64,000 bases of DNA from Porogramme epimiltina (Eukaryota > Basidiomycota > Agaricomycetes > Polyporales > Polyporaceae): assembly GCA_900155495.1 (NCBI GenBank), contig FTLJ01000454.1:56226-120225 (forward strand). The letters run 5' to 3'. Each line of letters starts with the position of its first letter. Position 1 is the first letter of the stretch. The translations under genes were made by a program, and so were the position numbers. The notes beneath the pieces were generated by a model. That model was not told where the DNA came from. It saw nothing but the letters and a program-made list of their open reading frames with translations, and made no database searches. Shown piece by piece: positions 56,547 through 64,000 of the stretch.

Positions 56547-59500
56547 TTACTCAGCAGCCTCCCGAGCGCGGCGGCTCGGGATCTTCCGCCGCTTCCCACG
56601 CCCGAGGTCCCCTTCGGGCAGCTCGGAGTCGGGCCCAGTCTCGGGACCGGGCTCTACCTCACCGGACTCTCCGGTGTGCGCGGCCCCCACGCCCACCAAG
56701 GTCGCGTGATCAGACGCGTCTCGCGACGCGTCCGCACGACGCCTACCAACCGCCGAGGTGCTGGGGGCTCCTCGGCGCGGCAGCGACCGCCAGTGGGAGA
56801 CTCCCACCAAGTCGAAGTAATTAGTTACGGCCTCTAATTCCTTTACAATGGACCAGGGCTCCCAAGAGGTGTCGCCCGACGTCCATTGTACCAAGAACTT
56901 GACCGTGCCGCCGTCCCACTCGTGCGCGAGTATGTCGTCCACGAGGTACTCCCGCTCGGGATCGTCCCCAAAATCGTAGAATACATGCGCTTCCCGATGA
57001 GGAAATACCTCATCGTCGTTCGGCTCGTGACGACGCAGCCGTGAGACGTGGAAGCGCGGGTGGATGCGACGCCGCTTCAGATCGGGCGGCAATTCAAGAG
57101 TATAGGTGGAGGACGCGGGGTGCGCCTCCACAATCTTGTAAGGTCCAATGAATTTCGGCATCAGTTTCCTCGCGCGCCCTTTCGGCATTGCGAGGTTCGC
57201 CGTCGACAGATAAGCGAGTTTACCCACGGCGAAGTCGGGCTCCGACTCGCACGGGTTTTCGTCGCGCCGCCGCTGGTTCGCGTAGTGCGTCTGCACTACG
57301 CGGCTCGCGATGAGCGCGTCGTGTGCCTCAAGCATGTTGTTGATCGCGCGATCTGCGAAATCGCGCACGCCGGGCATGACGGGGTCATCGCGCACCTCTC
57401 GAATCATGGAGGGTAGGTACCCGTAAGTCAATTCGAACGGCGCGAAGCCCGTGGATGCGTTGCGGCTCGAGTTCACGGCGAACTCGACCAGGGGTAGCTT
57501 CGCCGCCCAGTCCGTCTGGTCGGGGCGCACCATCGCGCGCAGTACCTGCGATACTGTTTGGACAGCGCGCTCGGTAGCACCATCGGTTTGCGGGTGGAAT
57601 GCCGTGGACATCAATAGGCGGCTGCCGAGAATGCGATGCACTTCGCGCCAGAACTTGGAAGTGAACTTGGGGTCGCGATCGCTGACAATGGTCGCGGGAA
57701 TGCCGTGGTGACGAACTATTTCGGAAATAAATATTTCCGCCAGTTCGCTCGCCCGGGTAGTGGTGCATATCGCAATAAGGTGAGCGTGTCCGCCCATGCG
57801 GCACATAATCACCCATACATAATCTTTGCCGCCGGATAGGGTGAACGGCCCGACAAAGTCCATCGAGATGTGCAGCCACATGCGCTCGGGGATGTCCAAT
57901 GGGTGCAGGCGTCCCTTGGGCTCCTGCCTGGATGCTTTAGTCGTCTGGCATATGCCACACGACTTACAGAACTTCCCGATGTCGCGGCCCATAGTGGGCC
58001 ACCAATAGTATCTTCGAGTGTAATCACTCGTCCGACGGAGGCCGAGGTGCCCGATGGTTTGATGCACGCTGTCGAGAATAATCTCGACTAGCTTCCGTTT
58101 TCCCACCTTCCCGTTAGGGACGTAAAGCACGCGGACGTCCGGTTTGGGCTGGTGGAAAATGATGCCGTGACGCACCACGAATAACGCGTGGTGCGTGGGT
58201 TCGGCTAGTATCTTCCGCGCTAGTGTGTCACTAGCGTAGCTCCGTTCGATTTCCCCAAGGACGTCCACTTGTCCTTGCATTATGGCATTCAGCGCATGGC
58301 TGCTGAACGTCGACTCCCCCACCGTGGGGTCGCTATCGACCTCCCCGTCTGCGGTGGGGGGTGCGCGTGGGGCTCCGGCGGCTAGCTCGGCCGCTTCGAG
58401 CTCGCGCGGCTCCTTTGCGTCGGTAACGCGTTGCGCGCGGAGCTCAGCCACGCGCGCGTTGGATAGTTCTTCCCCCGCGGGGTCAAGTCGTGCGTCCGCG
58501 GTTACGTAGTCATATGGCGGATGCTCCGTATCCGCGTCTTCACTGTTGTAGAATCGTGATAATGCGTCGGCGACGCGATTCGTGTCGCCCGCAACGTGAA
58601 CTACCTCATAGTCAAATCGACTGAGGTATTCAATCCACCGCGATAGTCGAGGCGGGACGCTCGATTTGGTAGTAAGGAATAATAGCGCGCGGTGATCGGT
58701 AATCACGGTAAAACGCCGGCCCATCAACTTGTCATGCCATTTCATAAGTGCTTCCACTACTGCGAGCGCTTCCGTCTCGAAGGTGAAATATGAATGCTGT
58801 GCAGTCGTGAACTTCTTCGACATGAACCCGGCCGGGCGGCAGTTGTGCCACGCCGGTCCTTGCCCGTAGACCGCTCCGACGCCCGACGTCGAAGCATCAG
58901 TAATTACCCAGATTGGGTCTGGGTTACGATGGTCGATGGGCTTTAGTATGGGTACTTTACATGCGAGAGCCTTCACGCTCTCGAAACATTTCTCGTGCAA
59001 TGGGCGCCAATCGAACGATTGGCCGTTCCGGGTAATCGCGGAAAGCGGCCCGGTGTACATGGACACCTCGGGCATGAAGTGCGCGAGGTATTGCACCAGG
59101 CCCAGGAATCGTTGTACGTCATGATAATTACGCGGGCGCGGCCAGTTGCGCACTCTGGCCATCTTGTCGAGGTCCGCGTGCAGCCCCAGGTGATCAATCA
59201 GATGACCTAAGCAGTCCATAGAGTCGGCAAGTATGTTAACCTTCTTTCGGCTCAGGAACATATGGTGTTCCCTGAGCTTCAATAGGACCCATCGTACATG
59301 AGCGGCATGATCGCTCAGCGTGTCCGAAAATATAAAAATATCATCGAGGTACACGTGTACTGACCGAGATATTTGATCTCGGAATAAATGGGTCATCAGA
59401 CGCTGGAATGTCGATGGCGCGTTGCAGTCGCCTTGCTGCATTACGCGACTGTAATAGGTCCCGTAAATCGTGGCGAAGGCCGTTTTCGCCACATCCCCGT

Positions 59501-60014
59501 CTTCTATTCGGGTTTGTTCGTACGCGTCGGACATATCCAGCTTCGTGCGATATTTCGCACGCGCGACGTCATCCCGGATATTGTCCTGATCCGGGAACGG
59601 GGTTACGTCCTTAACCGTATTATCGTTCCGTAGCCTGAGGTCGACTACCGTCCGTAGTCGCCCGTCCTTTTTGTATACACACAGTAGCGGGGCAGCTTGG
59701 TCGGTGCGGCAAGGCACCCACCATCCCGCTTTAGTATATCGTTCAATTTTCTCTATTAGTTCGGGTTTCAACACTTCCGGGCATCTCGGCAAGTGGTAAT
59801 TATACCGCTTGCCCGGCTCAATAATAGGTATTGAGTGATTCACTTCCCGAAACGGCGGTAGCTCCGGCGGTACCGGCTGGAGGAGATCATCGAACTCCTC
59901 CAGGAGCTGTGCGCGAATGCGGTCCTTCTCGGCTGCCTCGTCGTCCGCGGGCGAAGCCTCCACGGTTTCGCCTCGTCTCAGTTGCGCGTCCGCGCGCTCG
60001 TTGGGGGAAGGCAG
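56547..60014 (-). CDS. Pol: reverse transcriptase, RNase H, integrase, chromodomain
   Basis: Open from the codon after the gag stop, in the same frame, to 56547. There is no ATG before the RT core (first Met in KLDMSDAYEQ), so it is probably made by reading through the UGA. RT has KLDMSDAY and VYLDDIFIFSD (YLDD). RNase H has WVITDASTSGVGAVYG, FETEALAVVEAL and VITDHRALLFL. Integrase has the HHCC zinc site (HLGLRRTSDYTRRYYWW, CKSCGICQ) and the DDE core (HISMDFVGPF, VSDRDPKFTSKFW, HPQTDGATERAVQ). The C-terminus is a chromodomain (EYLVDDILAHEWDGGTVKFL, WTSGDTSWEPW), which in related elements directs insertion to heterochromatin. It ends SRRAREAAE. Confidence 0.95.
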   Translation of the reverse strand: MPSPNERADAQLRRGETVEASPADDEAAEKDRIRAQLLEEFDDLLQPVPPELPPFREVNHSIPIIEPGKRYNYHLPRCPEVLKPELIEKIERYTKAGWWVPCRTDQAAPLLCVYKKDGRLRTVVDLRLRNDNTVKDVTPFPDQDNIRDDVARAKYRTKLDMSDAYEQTRIEDGDVAKTAFATIYGTYYSRVMQQGDCNAPSTFQRLMTHLFRDQISRSVHVYLDDIFIFSDTLSDHAAHVRWVLLKLREHHMFLSRKKVNILADSMDCLGHLIDHLGLHADLDKMARVRNWPRPRNYHDVQRFLGLVQYLAHFMPEVSMYTGPLSAITRNGQSFDWRPLHEKCFESVKALACKVPILKPIDHRNPDPIWVITDASTSGVGAVYGQGPAWHNCRPAGFMSKKFTTAQHSYFTFETEALAVVEALMKWHDKLMGRRFTVITDHRALLFLTTKSSVPPRLSRWIEYLSRFDYEVVHVAGDTNRVADALSRFYNSEDADTEHPPYDYVTADARLDPAGEELSNARVAELRAQRVTDAKEPRELEAAELAAGAPRAPPTADGEVDSDPTVGESTFSSHALNAIMQGQVDVLGEIERSYASDTLARKILAEPTHHALFVVRHGIIFHQPKPDVRVLYVPNGKVGKRKLVEIILDSVHQTIGHLGLRRTSDYTRRYYWWPTMGRDIGKFCKSCGICQTTKASRQEPKGRLHPLDIPERMWLHISMDFVGPFTLSGGKDYVWVIMCRMGGHAHLIAICTTTRASELAEIFISEIVRHHGIPATIVSDRDPKFTSKFWREVHRILGSRLLMSTAFHPQTDGATERAVQTVSQVLRAMVRPDQTDWAAKLPLVEFAVNSSRNASTGFAPFELTYGYLPSMIREVRDDPVMPGVRDFADRAINNMLEAHDALIASRVVQTHYANQRRRDENPCESEPDFAVGKLAYLSTANLAMPKGRARKLMPKFIGPYKIVEAHPASSTYTLELPPDLKRRRIHPRFHVSRLRRHEPNDDEVFPHREAHVFYDFGDDPEREYLVDDILAHEWDGGTVKFLVQWTSGDTSWEPWSIVKELEAVTNYFDLVGVSHWRSLPRRGAPSTSAVGRRRADASRDASDHATLVGVGAAHTGESGEVEPGPETGPDSELPEGDLGRGKRRKIPSRRAREAAE

Positions 60015-63000
60015 TCAGTTACTTTTGGTGGCCGTGATGGGGATGCGCGTCGTCGCGCGAGGGTTTCGTCGCGCCGCTGCGCGCTCCTCTTCTGCGGGGG
60101 CTAATGTAATTATTTCGTCCCCCGCGATGCGCACCGCCCCCCTGCTGAAGTCCAACTGAACGTTGTACTTCCGCATGAATGGCGTCCCCAGCACCGCATC
60201 GTACCTGTCCAGGTTGACGATGTCAAAATAGACATCGTCCGTGAATTTCCCGGCTACTACCGGGACCTTAGTCCCGTAGTTGATTCGCGAGCGGCTTCCC
60301 ACGCATCCCAGTTGGAGGATCGCGGGGTTCTCTAGCTCGAATTTAGGGACTTTTGCCACCGCGGCAAAGTCTGGGCTTAGGGAGTCCGTCGTGCTCCCTG
60401 AGTCGAATAGCACCAGTGCTTCCAATCCATTGATCCTCACGTAGGATGTGAGGCAGGCCTGATCGCGAGGTGGCACAGTCGGCCGGCGGCCTGATCGCGC
60501 GCGCGTCACTATGGCGGGGGCGCTCGCCTCCGCCGGCGCGCGCATCGACATGATGCGCATAGCGCGCATTTCTACATCCTCGGCTGGGTTTGCATGGGCG
60601 TGCTGTCCATGTCCCTCCCCCTCTCGAGTGCGCTCGCCCTCGCAATCAACTTTCAGAGCGTCCAGTAGCACTACCGGCCCTGCGGTGACTATTATGTCAT
60701 CAGGGAACCCTATGCACGCGAACCCTTCCTCGCGCTCATAGTCCGATATTCCTCGCGCCGTCTGATGCGCGACTACGCGATCACGGATGCGCGCGCGTTG
60801 CGCGTCCGCGTCGCGCTCTGCTGCTGTCCCCGCGCCTCTATAGGCCTCGCGCTCCCGCGTGAGCGCGATCGCGAGCTGTGTCGCGTAGTAGTTTCCTTCT
60901 ACACGCGCGCGTGCCCATGCATCGCGCGCGCGCGACAGTTGTGCGTCGCGCTTCCCCAATGCGGTCCGTAGTGTGTGGGTGATGCGGGCCCACTCTTCTT
61001 CGCCCTTCGGCAGTGGTTCCCGCGGTGGCGCGGGCATGTCCTCGCCCGAGCCGTCGCACGAGTCGTCCAAGTCAGGCATGTCGTCATACTCGTCGGGATC
61101 ACTGACGGAGTCATCAACTTCGAACTGTTCGTTCGACCGGATCAGTTCCCAATATGCGCGCGGGGCCGTTGGGTCCCCTTGCGGCGCGCCGAGAAAGTTG
61201 TCCGCGAATCGCATCCAGCCGTAGGCTTCGTCCTCCGGCTCGGACTCGTGCGGTTCCATCATGGGAGGCGAATATGCCTCCCATACGTTCTCTCCGTCCT
61301 CGCCATCCCCCCGCGACTCCGTGGGAGGGGTGTCTGGCTCCCATAGGGCGTCTATGTCGTCCCCGTAGTACGATTGTACGCGCATACCTCCGTACCAGAC
61401 CAGAGGGTCCTCCGTCTCGTCCTCGGACGGGCCGGCAAACTCCTCGTCGGGATCATACTGAGATCCCTCAAAGTGGTCCATTGCTTCGTCGTAGTCTTCC
61501 TCCGCTGCCCATAGTTGCGCCGTTTCTGCGATGTCAGCCGCGGGCTCTTCATTCGCGGTGGCTGTGCTATCCACTACGGGCGGTGAGTCCTCATCGTCGG
61601 ACCGATCATCGACTACGCGCGCCGCCCGTAGGTTAGGCGCATCCCTTTGGGGGCATGCACTAGCTATGTGCCCCATGTTTCCGCATGCGTAGCACTTGAT
61701 GTCCTTGCGGTCATTAGGGCCAGCTTCAGTGGCGCCACCGCTTGGCTTTGGACCGGCCCGAGCGGGAGCTGTGCTCGGGGCGCTTCGCGGCGGCCCTACA
61801 GCCCGTGGCATTTGATTGGCCGTGGCCGCATCACTGCTGCGGGGTGCGTTGTCCCGCCTCGGCGGTGAGTATCGTCGCTGGTTTTGGTATGAGCGAGGTG
61901 GCTGTGAGCCCATACTCGCCGCCGGTCTCGGGCGCTCGGATTGGTTCCGCCTCGGGCGGTCCCGCGGTTCGCGTCGGTCGCCCGCGCCCGCGCTGGCGGT
62001 GGGGCTCTTACGCGCGCGATACTCGTTAGCGGTGCGCAAACTGCTTTCAACGTCGAGCGCGGCCGCGCGCAGCTCGCGCGGCGAGGATCCCTCGACGGAC
62101 ACTTGTCGTGTAACGAACAGCGTGTAGCCAAGCCTCTCCGGGAGCGCTTCGGCGAATCGCTTGTTGAATGTGTACACATCCGGCGCGACGGGCATCCGTC
62201 GCGCGTACTTGATTAGATCATCCCATAGTCCGGCGACGCCACTGGCGTCGCTCCATTTTATAGCGCGGAACTCTTCCGCTGCCTGCCTGGCCGTCGAGCG
62301 ATGTATGAAACGCTTATACATCGCGCAGACCGCGTCTTTGAACGTCCAGCGACGGCCGACGCCTCGAACGTCATCAACTACGGAGTTGAACCATTCGAGG
62401 GCCGGTCCCTTCAGGCATTGCCCCATGACGTCAATACGGATGGGGTCGGCGTCTTCGCTAGTCAAGCGGCTTAGGTAAAGCCACCTGAGTAAGGTTTTCA
62501 GCCATGCGATGAGCCCGAGGGCGTCATCATCGCCCTCGTACTGGTTCGTCGTGTACGAGTTTTTTAAGTTCTTCAGGCCCGCCGCATCGGGGGGTTCGAA
62601 CGCTAGTCGGGCGCGAATGATACGGCGTACCTCCGCCAATTGGCGCCGGAGGTACTTGGATTCCGGGTCATGTCCCTGAGGCGTGATCTCAAGGGGATCG
62701 TCGTCATCGTGCAGATAGTCAGGAGTTTCCTCCCGATCACTCCGGTCGATGCCGCGCCGACGAGGGAAGTCCTCGTCCTCATCTTCGGGATGCGACCCTC
62801 CCGACGGGGGTCCTCCCCCAGGCGGGCCGCCAGGCGGGCCATTACCCCGCCTTCCCGCGCCACCGCCACCGCCGTGGTTCGGCACATTGTCTCGACCGCG
62901 ACGGTCCCCGTGCCTGTCTGGGCGCGGGCTGACGTCACCGTCATCCTCGCTGTCGTCCCCCGGCGGTCCTGGCGGGCCGCCTCCACCCGTTCCTACGGGT

Positions 63001-63875
63001 CCGTGCTGTTCGGGTGTGCCGTGGTGGCCGTGCCCCTGGCGCTCCCGTTCAGCAGCTGCGTACCAGTTTTGGAGGGCGTTGGCCGCACGTTCGGCTGCGC
63101 CCGCTTCGTAGCGTTCGCGCGCGCGGATGCGCTGTTGCGCGGACAGTCGGAGATTATAGTCAGTTGAGGATTCGTCCTCACTGCGGTCCCGGAAGACCTG
63201 GTCCCGGGACTCGTCGATAACTCGCGTGAACGGGCTGCGGCCCGTGTAAGTGAGGTCATCGTCGTCGCGATGCCTCGTGGGAGTACGGTTCGGGCTGTGC
63301 GCGAACGATGGCTCGCGCCCCGATGTCGTAGTCTCCGTTGTGGGTTCGGAGACCTCCGCGCGGAGCTGGCGGGCTTCCTCCTCGAGCGCATTGAGTCGCG
63401 CGAGGTGATCCCGCTGCTCGCGAGACGCGTCCGCGATGCGGGCTTGCAGCTCGGCTGCGCGTGCCTGATGGCCTTGGAGGTAATCGTCCACTTCCTCCAT
63501 TAGGTTTCGTGGCGTGCCTCGGCCCGAGGACCGGACGGCCGATCGGGACGCTGACTCATGGTCCCGAACCTCCCCGTACACTTCCGACTCGGAATTAGCC
63601 GGGGTGCGCCGTGTCCCGCGGGCGGAGGCGCGCGAAGACAAATTTTCGCGCGCGCTGGATGGGGCGCGCGACGGACGCGATGCCTGGGAGGCTCGCGTGG
63701 GCGGCGAAGACAACGATGATTCGGAGGGGGGAGTATCCCCCTCGTCGCGTTCATCTTCGTCGCCTTCCTCGGCCGCGGCCGCGAGTTGGAGCACGGCCTG
63801 GGGCGGAGGATTTTGATGCGGGGGCTGCGCTGCCGCCGCTGCCTGACGCGAGCGGGTAACTCGGGTCGTAGACAT
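60015..63875 (-). CDS. Gag-protease polyprotein (very large)
   Basis: 1,286 residues from the ATG at 63875. The first 400 residues are disordered, charged and then Gly/Pro-rich. The capsid-like region lies at about 400-620 (YEGDDDALGLIAWLKTLLRW, LKGPALEWFNSVVDD, AAEEFRAIKWSDAS), followed by a basic Arg/Ser/Pro region. The zinc knuckle CYACGNMGHIASAC is at about 728-741. Some 400 acidic residues then precede the aspartic protease (VLFDSGSTTDSLSPDFA, DAVLGTPFMRKYNV; active Asp at about 1157). The stop is TGA followed by CTG. Gag packages the RNA and the protease cuts the polyprotein. The size is well above the few hundred residues usual for Ty3/gypsy Gag. Confidence 0.93.
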   Translation of the reverse strand: MSTTRVTRSRQAAAAAQPPHQNPPPQAVLQLAAAAEEGDEDERDEGDTPPSESSLSSPPTRASQASRPSRAPSSARENLSSRASARGTRRTPANSESEVYGEVRDHESASRSAVRSSGRGTPRNLMEEVDDYLQGHQARAAELQARIADASREQRDHLARLNALEEEARQLRAEVSEPTTETTTSGREPSFAHSPNRTPTRHRDDDDLTYTGRSPFTRVIDESRDQVFRDRSEDESSTDYNLRLSAQQRIRARERYEAGAAERAANALQNWYAAAERERQGHGHHGTPEQHGPVGTGGGGPPGPPGDDSEDDGDVSPRPDRHGDRRGRDNVPNHGGGGGAGRRGNGPPGGPPGGGPPSGGSHPEDEDEDFPRRRGIDRSDREETPDYLHDDDDPLEITPQGHDPESKYLRRQLAEVRRIIRARLAFEPPDAAGLKNLKNSYTTNQYEGDDDALGLIAWLKTLLRWLYLSRLTSEDADPIRIDVMGQCLKGPALEWFNSVVDDVRGVGRRWTFKDAVCAMYKRFIHRSTARQAAEEFRAIKWSDASGVAGLWDDLIKYARRMPVAPDVYTFNKRFAEALPERLGYTLFVTRQVSVEGSSPRELRAAALDVESSLRTANEYRARKSPTASAGAGDRREPRDRPRRNQSERPRPAASMGSQPPRSYQNQRRYSPPRRDNAPRSSDAATANQMPRAVGPPRSAPSTAPARAGPKPSGGATEAGPNDRKDIKCYACGNMGHIASACPQRDAPNLRAARVVDDRSDDEDSPPVVDSTATANEEPAADIAETAQLWAAEEDYDEAMDHFEGSQYDPDEEFAGPSEDETEDPLVWYGGMRVQSYYGDDIDALWEPDTPPTESRGDGEDGENVWEAYSPPMMEPHESEPEDEAYGWMRFADNFLGAPQGDPTAPRAYWELIRSNEQFEVDDSVSDPDEYDDMPDLDDSCDGSGEDMPAPPREPLPKGEEEWARITHTLRTALGKRDAQLSRARDAWARARVEGNYYATQLAIALTREREAYRGAGTAAERDADAQRARIRDRVVAHQTARGISDYEREEGFACIGFPDDIIVTAGPVVLLDALKVDCEGERTREGEGHGQHAHANPAEDVEMRAMRIMSMRAPAEASAPAIVTRARSGRRPTVPPRDQACLTSYVRINGLEALVLFDSGSTTDSLSPDFAAVAKVPKFELENPAILQLGCVGSRSRINYGTKVPVVAGKFTDDVYFDIVNLDRYDAVLGTPFMRKYNVQLDFSRGAVRIAGDEIITLAPAEEERAAARRNPRATTRIPITATKSN

Positions 63876-63921
63876 CTTTTCTTCTTTCGGTTAAGCTTGT
63901 TGTTACCAGGATAGATACCGT

Positions 63922-63940
63922 GCGAGATGATGTATCTCGC
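63922..63940 (-). other. Hairpin downstream of the 5' LTR
   Basis: GCGAGAT and ATCTCGC form a 7 bp stem with a 5 base loop between the 5' LTR and gag. No tRNA-complementary TGG... primer site adjoins the LTR; TGGTAACAAC at about 63896-63905 is the nearest weak candidate. The role is unknown. Confidence 0.5.
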
Positions 63941-63957
63941 AAGGAAACGCAAAAAAG

Positions 63958-64000
63958 TGTAAAGGTTTTGAGGGCGCTCGTCACACCGTACGCTGCGTTC
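63958..64000 (-). repeat. 5' LTR, partial
   Basis: 43 bases identical to 53475-53517; the remainder lies beyond the right edge. Confidence 0.93.

Larger units (their letters stand above)
53475..64000 (-). mobile_element. Ty3/gypsy chromovirus retrotransposon, 5' LTR cut by window edge
   Basis: The element is transcribed right to left: partial 5' LTR (63958-64000), gag-protease (60015-63875), pol with chromodomain (56547-60014), ORF3 (53931-56396), polypurine tract (53731-53743) and 3' LTR (53475-53730). The 43 LTR bases visible at the right edge are identical to the 3' LTR, and all ORFs are open, so the insertion is recent and may be active. Gene order RT, RNase H, integrase and the C-terminal chromodomain place it among chromoviruses. 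Confidence 0.95.

Overview
The window is nuclear DNA of a filamentous basidiomycete, most likely an Agaricomycete of polypore type. The evidence is compact GC-rich genes cut by many 45-120 base GT-AG introns (several with a CTGAC-like branch site), fungal-type housekeeping proteins (enolase, GON7, centrin, XanA-like dioxygenase, ER mannosidase), a chromodomain Ty3/gypsy retrotransposon, and a tandem family of surface proteins of a type I know only from mushroom-forming fungi. Exon coordinates were derived by hand from splice signals, phase and protein family. For every complete model the exon lengths sum to a multiple of three.

Left third (1-15.5 kb): seven paralogous membrane proteins lie head to tail on the minus strand, plus a decayed copy. 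The common plan is signal peptide, Cys-containing beta-sandwich-like ectodomain of about 170 residues, Ser/Thr stalk, one transmembrane helix, basic stop-transfer run, Ser/Pro-rich cytoplasmic segment and C-terminal coiled coil. One copy has no ectodomain. This array looks like an expanded receptor or sensor family and has no assigned function.

Middle (16-46 kb): a dense housekeeping block. In order: histone H3, a small charged protein, a homeodomain factor, a class I methyltransferase, GON7, mitochondrial uL2, RVB2/Reptin, an unrecognised multi-exon gene, an SR-type conserved protein, ribosomal eL21 and uS4 (divergent pair), a secreted GH20 enzyme, a TRF4/Cid14-type poly(A) polymerase, enolase, a small hypothetical gene and a 16-exon GH47 alpha-1,2-mannosidase. 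Several neighbours share short divergent promoters.

Right (46.7-64 kb): a 1.9 kb nonautonomous element with about 310 bp terminal inverted repeats and a 9 bp target duplication carries a decayed 6-phosphogluconolactonase fragment, so it resembles a Pack-MULE. Next come an alpha-ketoglutarate dioxygenase of the XanA type and centrin. From 53475 to beyond the right edge lies a young chromovirus on the minus strand: 5' LTR (cut by the window), a very large gag-protease ORF, an in-frame UGA followed by pol, and a third 821-codon ORF of unknown function before the 3' LTR.

The most noteworthy items are the receptor-like array, the gene-capturing inverted-repeat element, and the retrotransposon's stop-codon-separated gag/pol together with its extra ORF.
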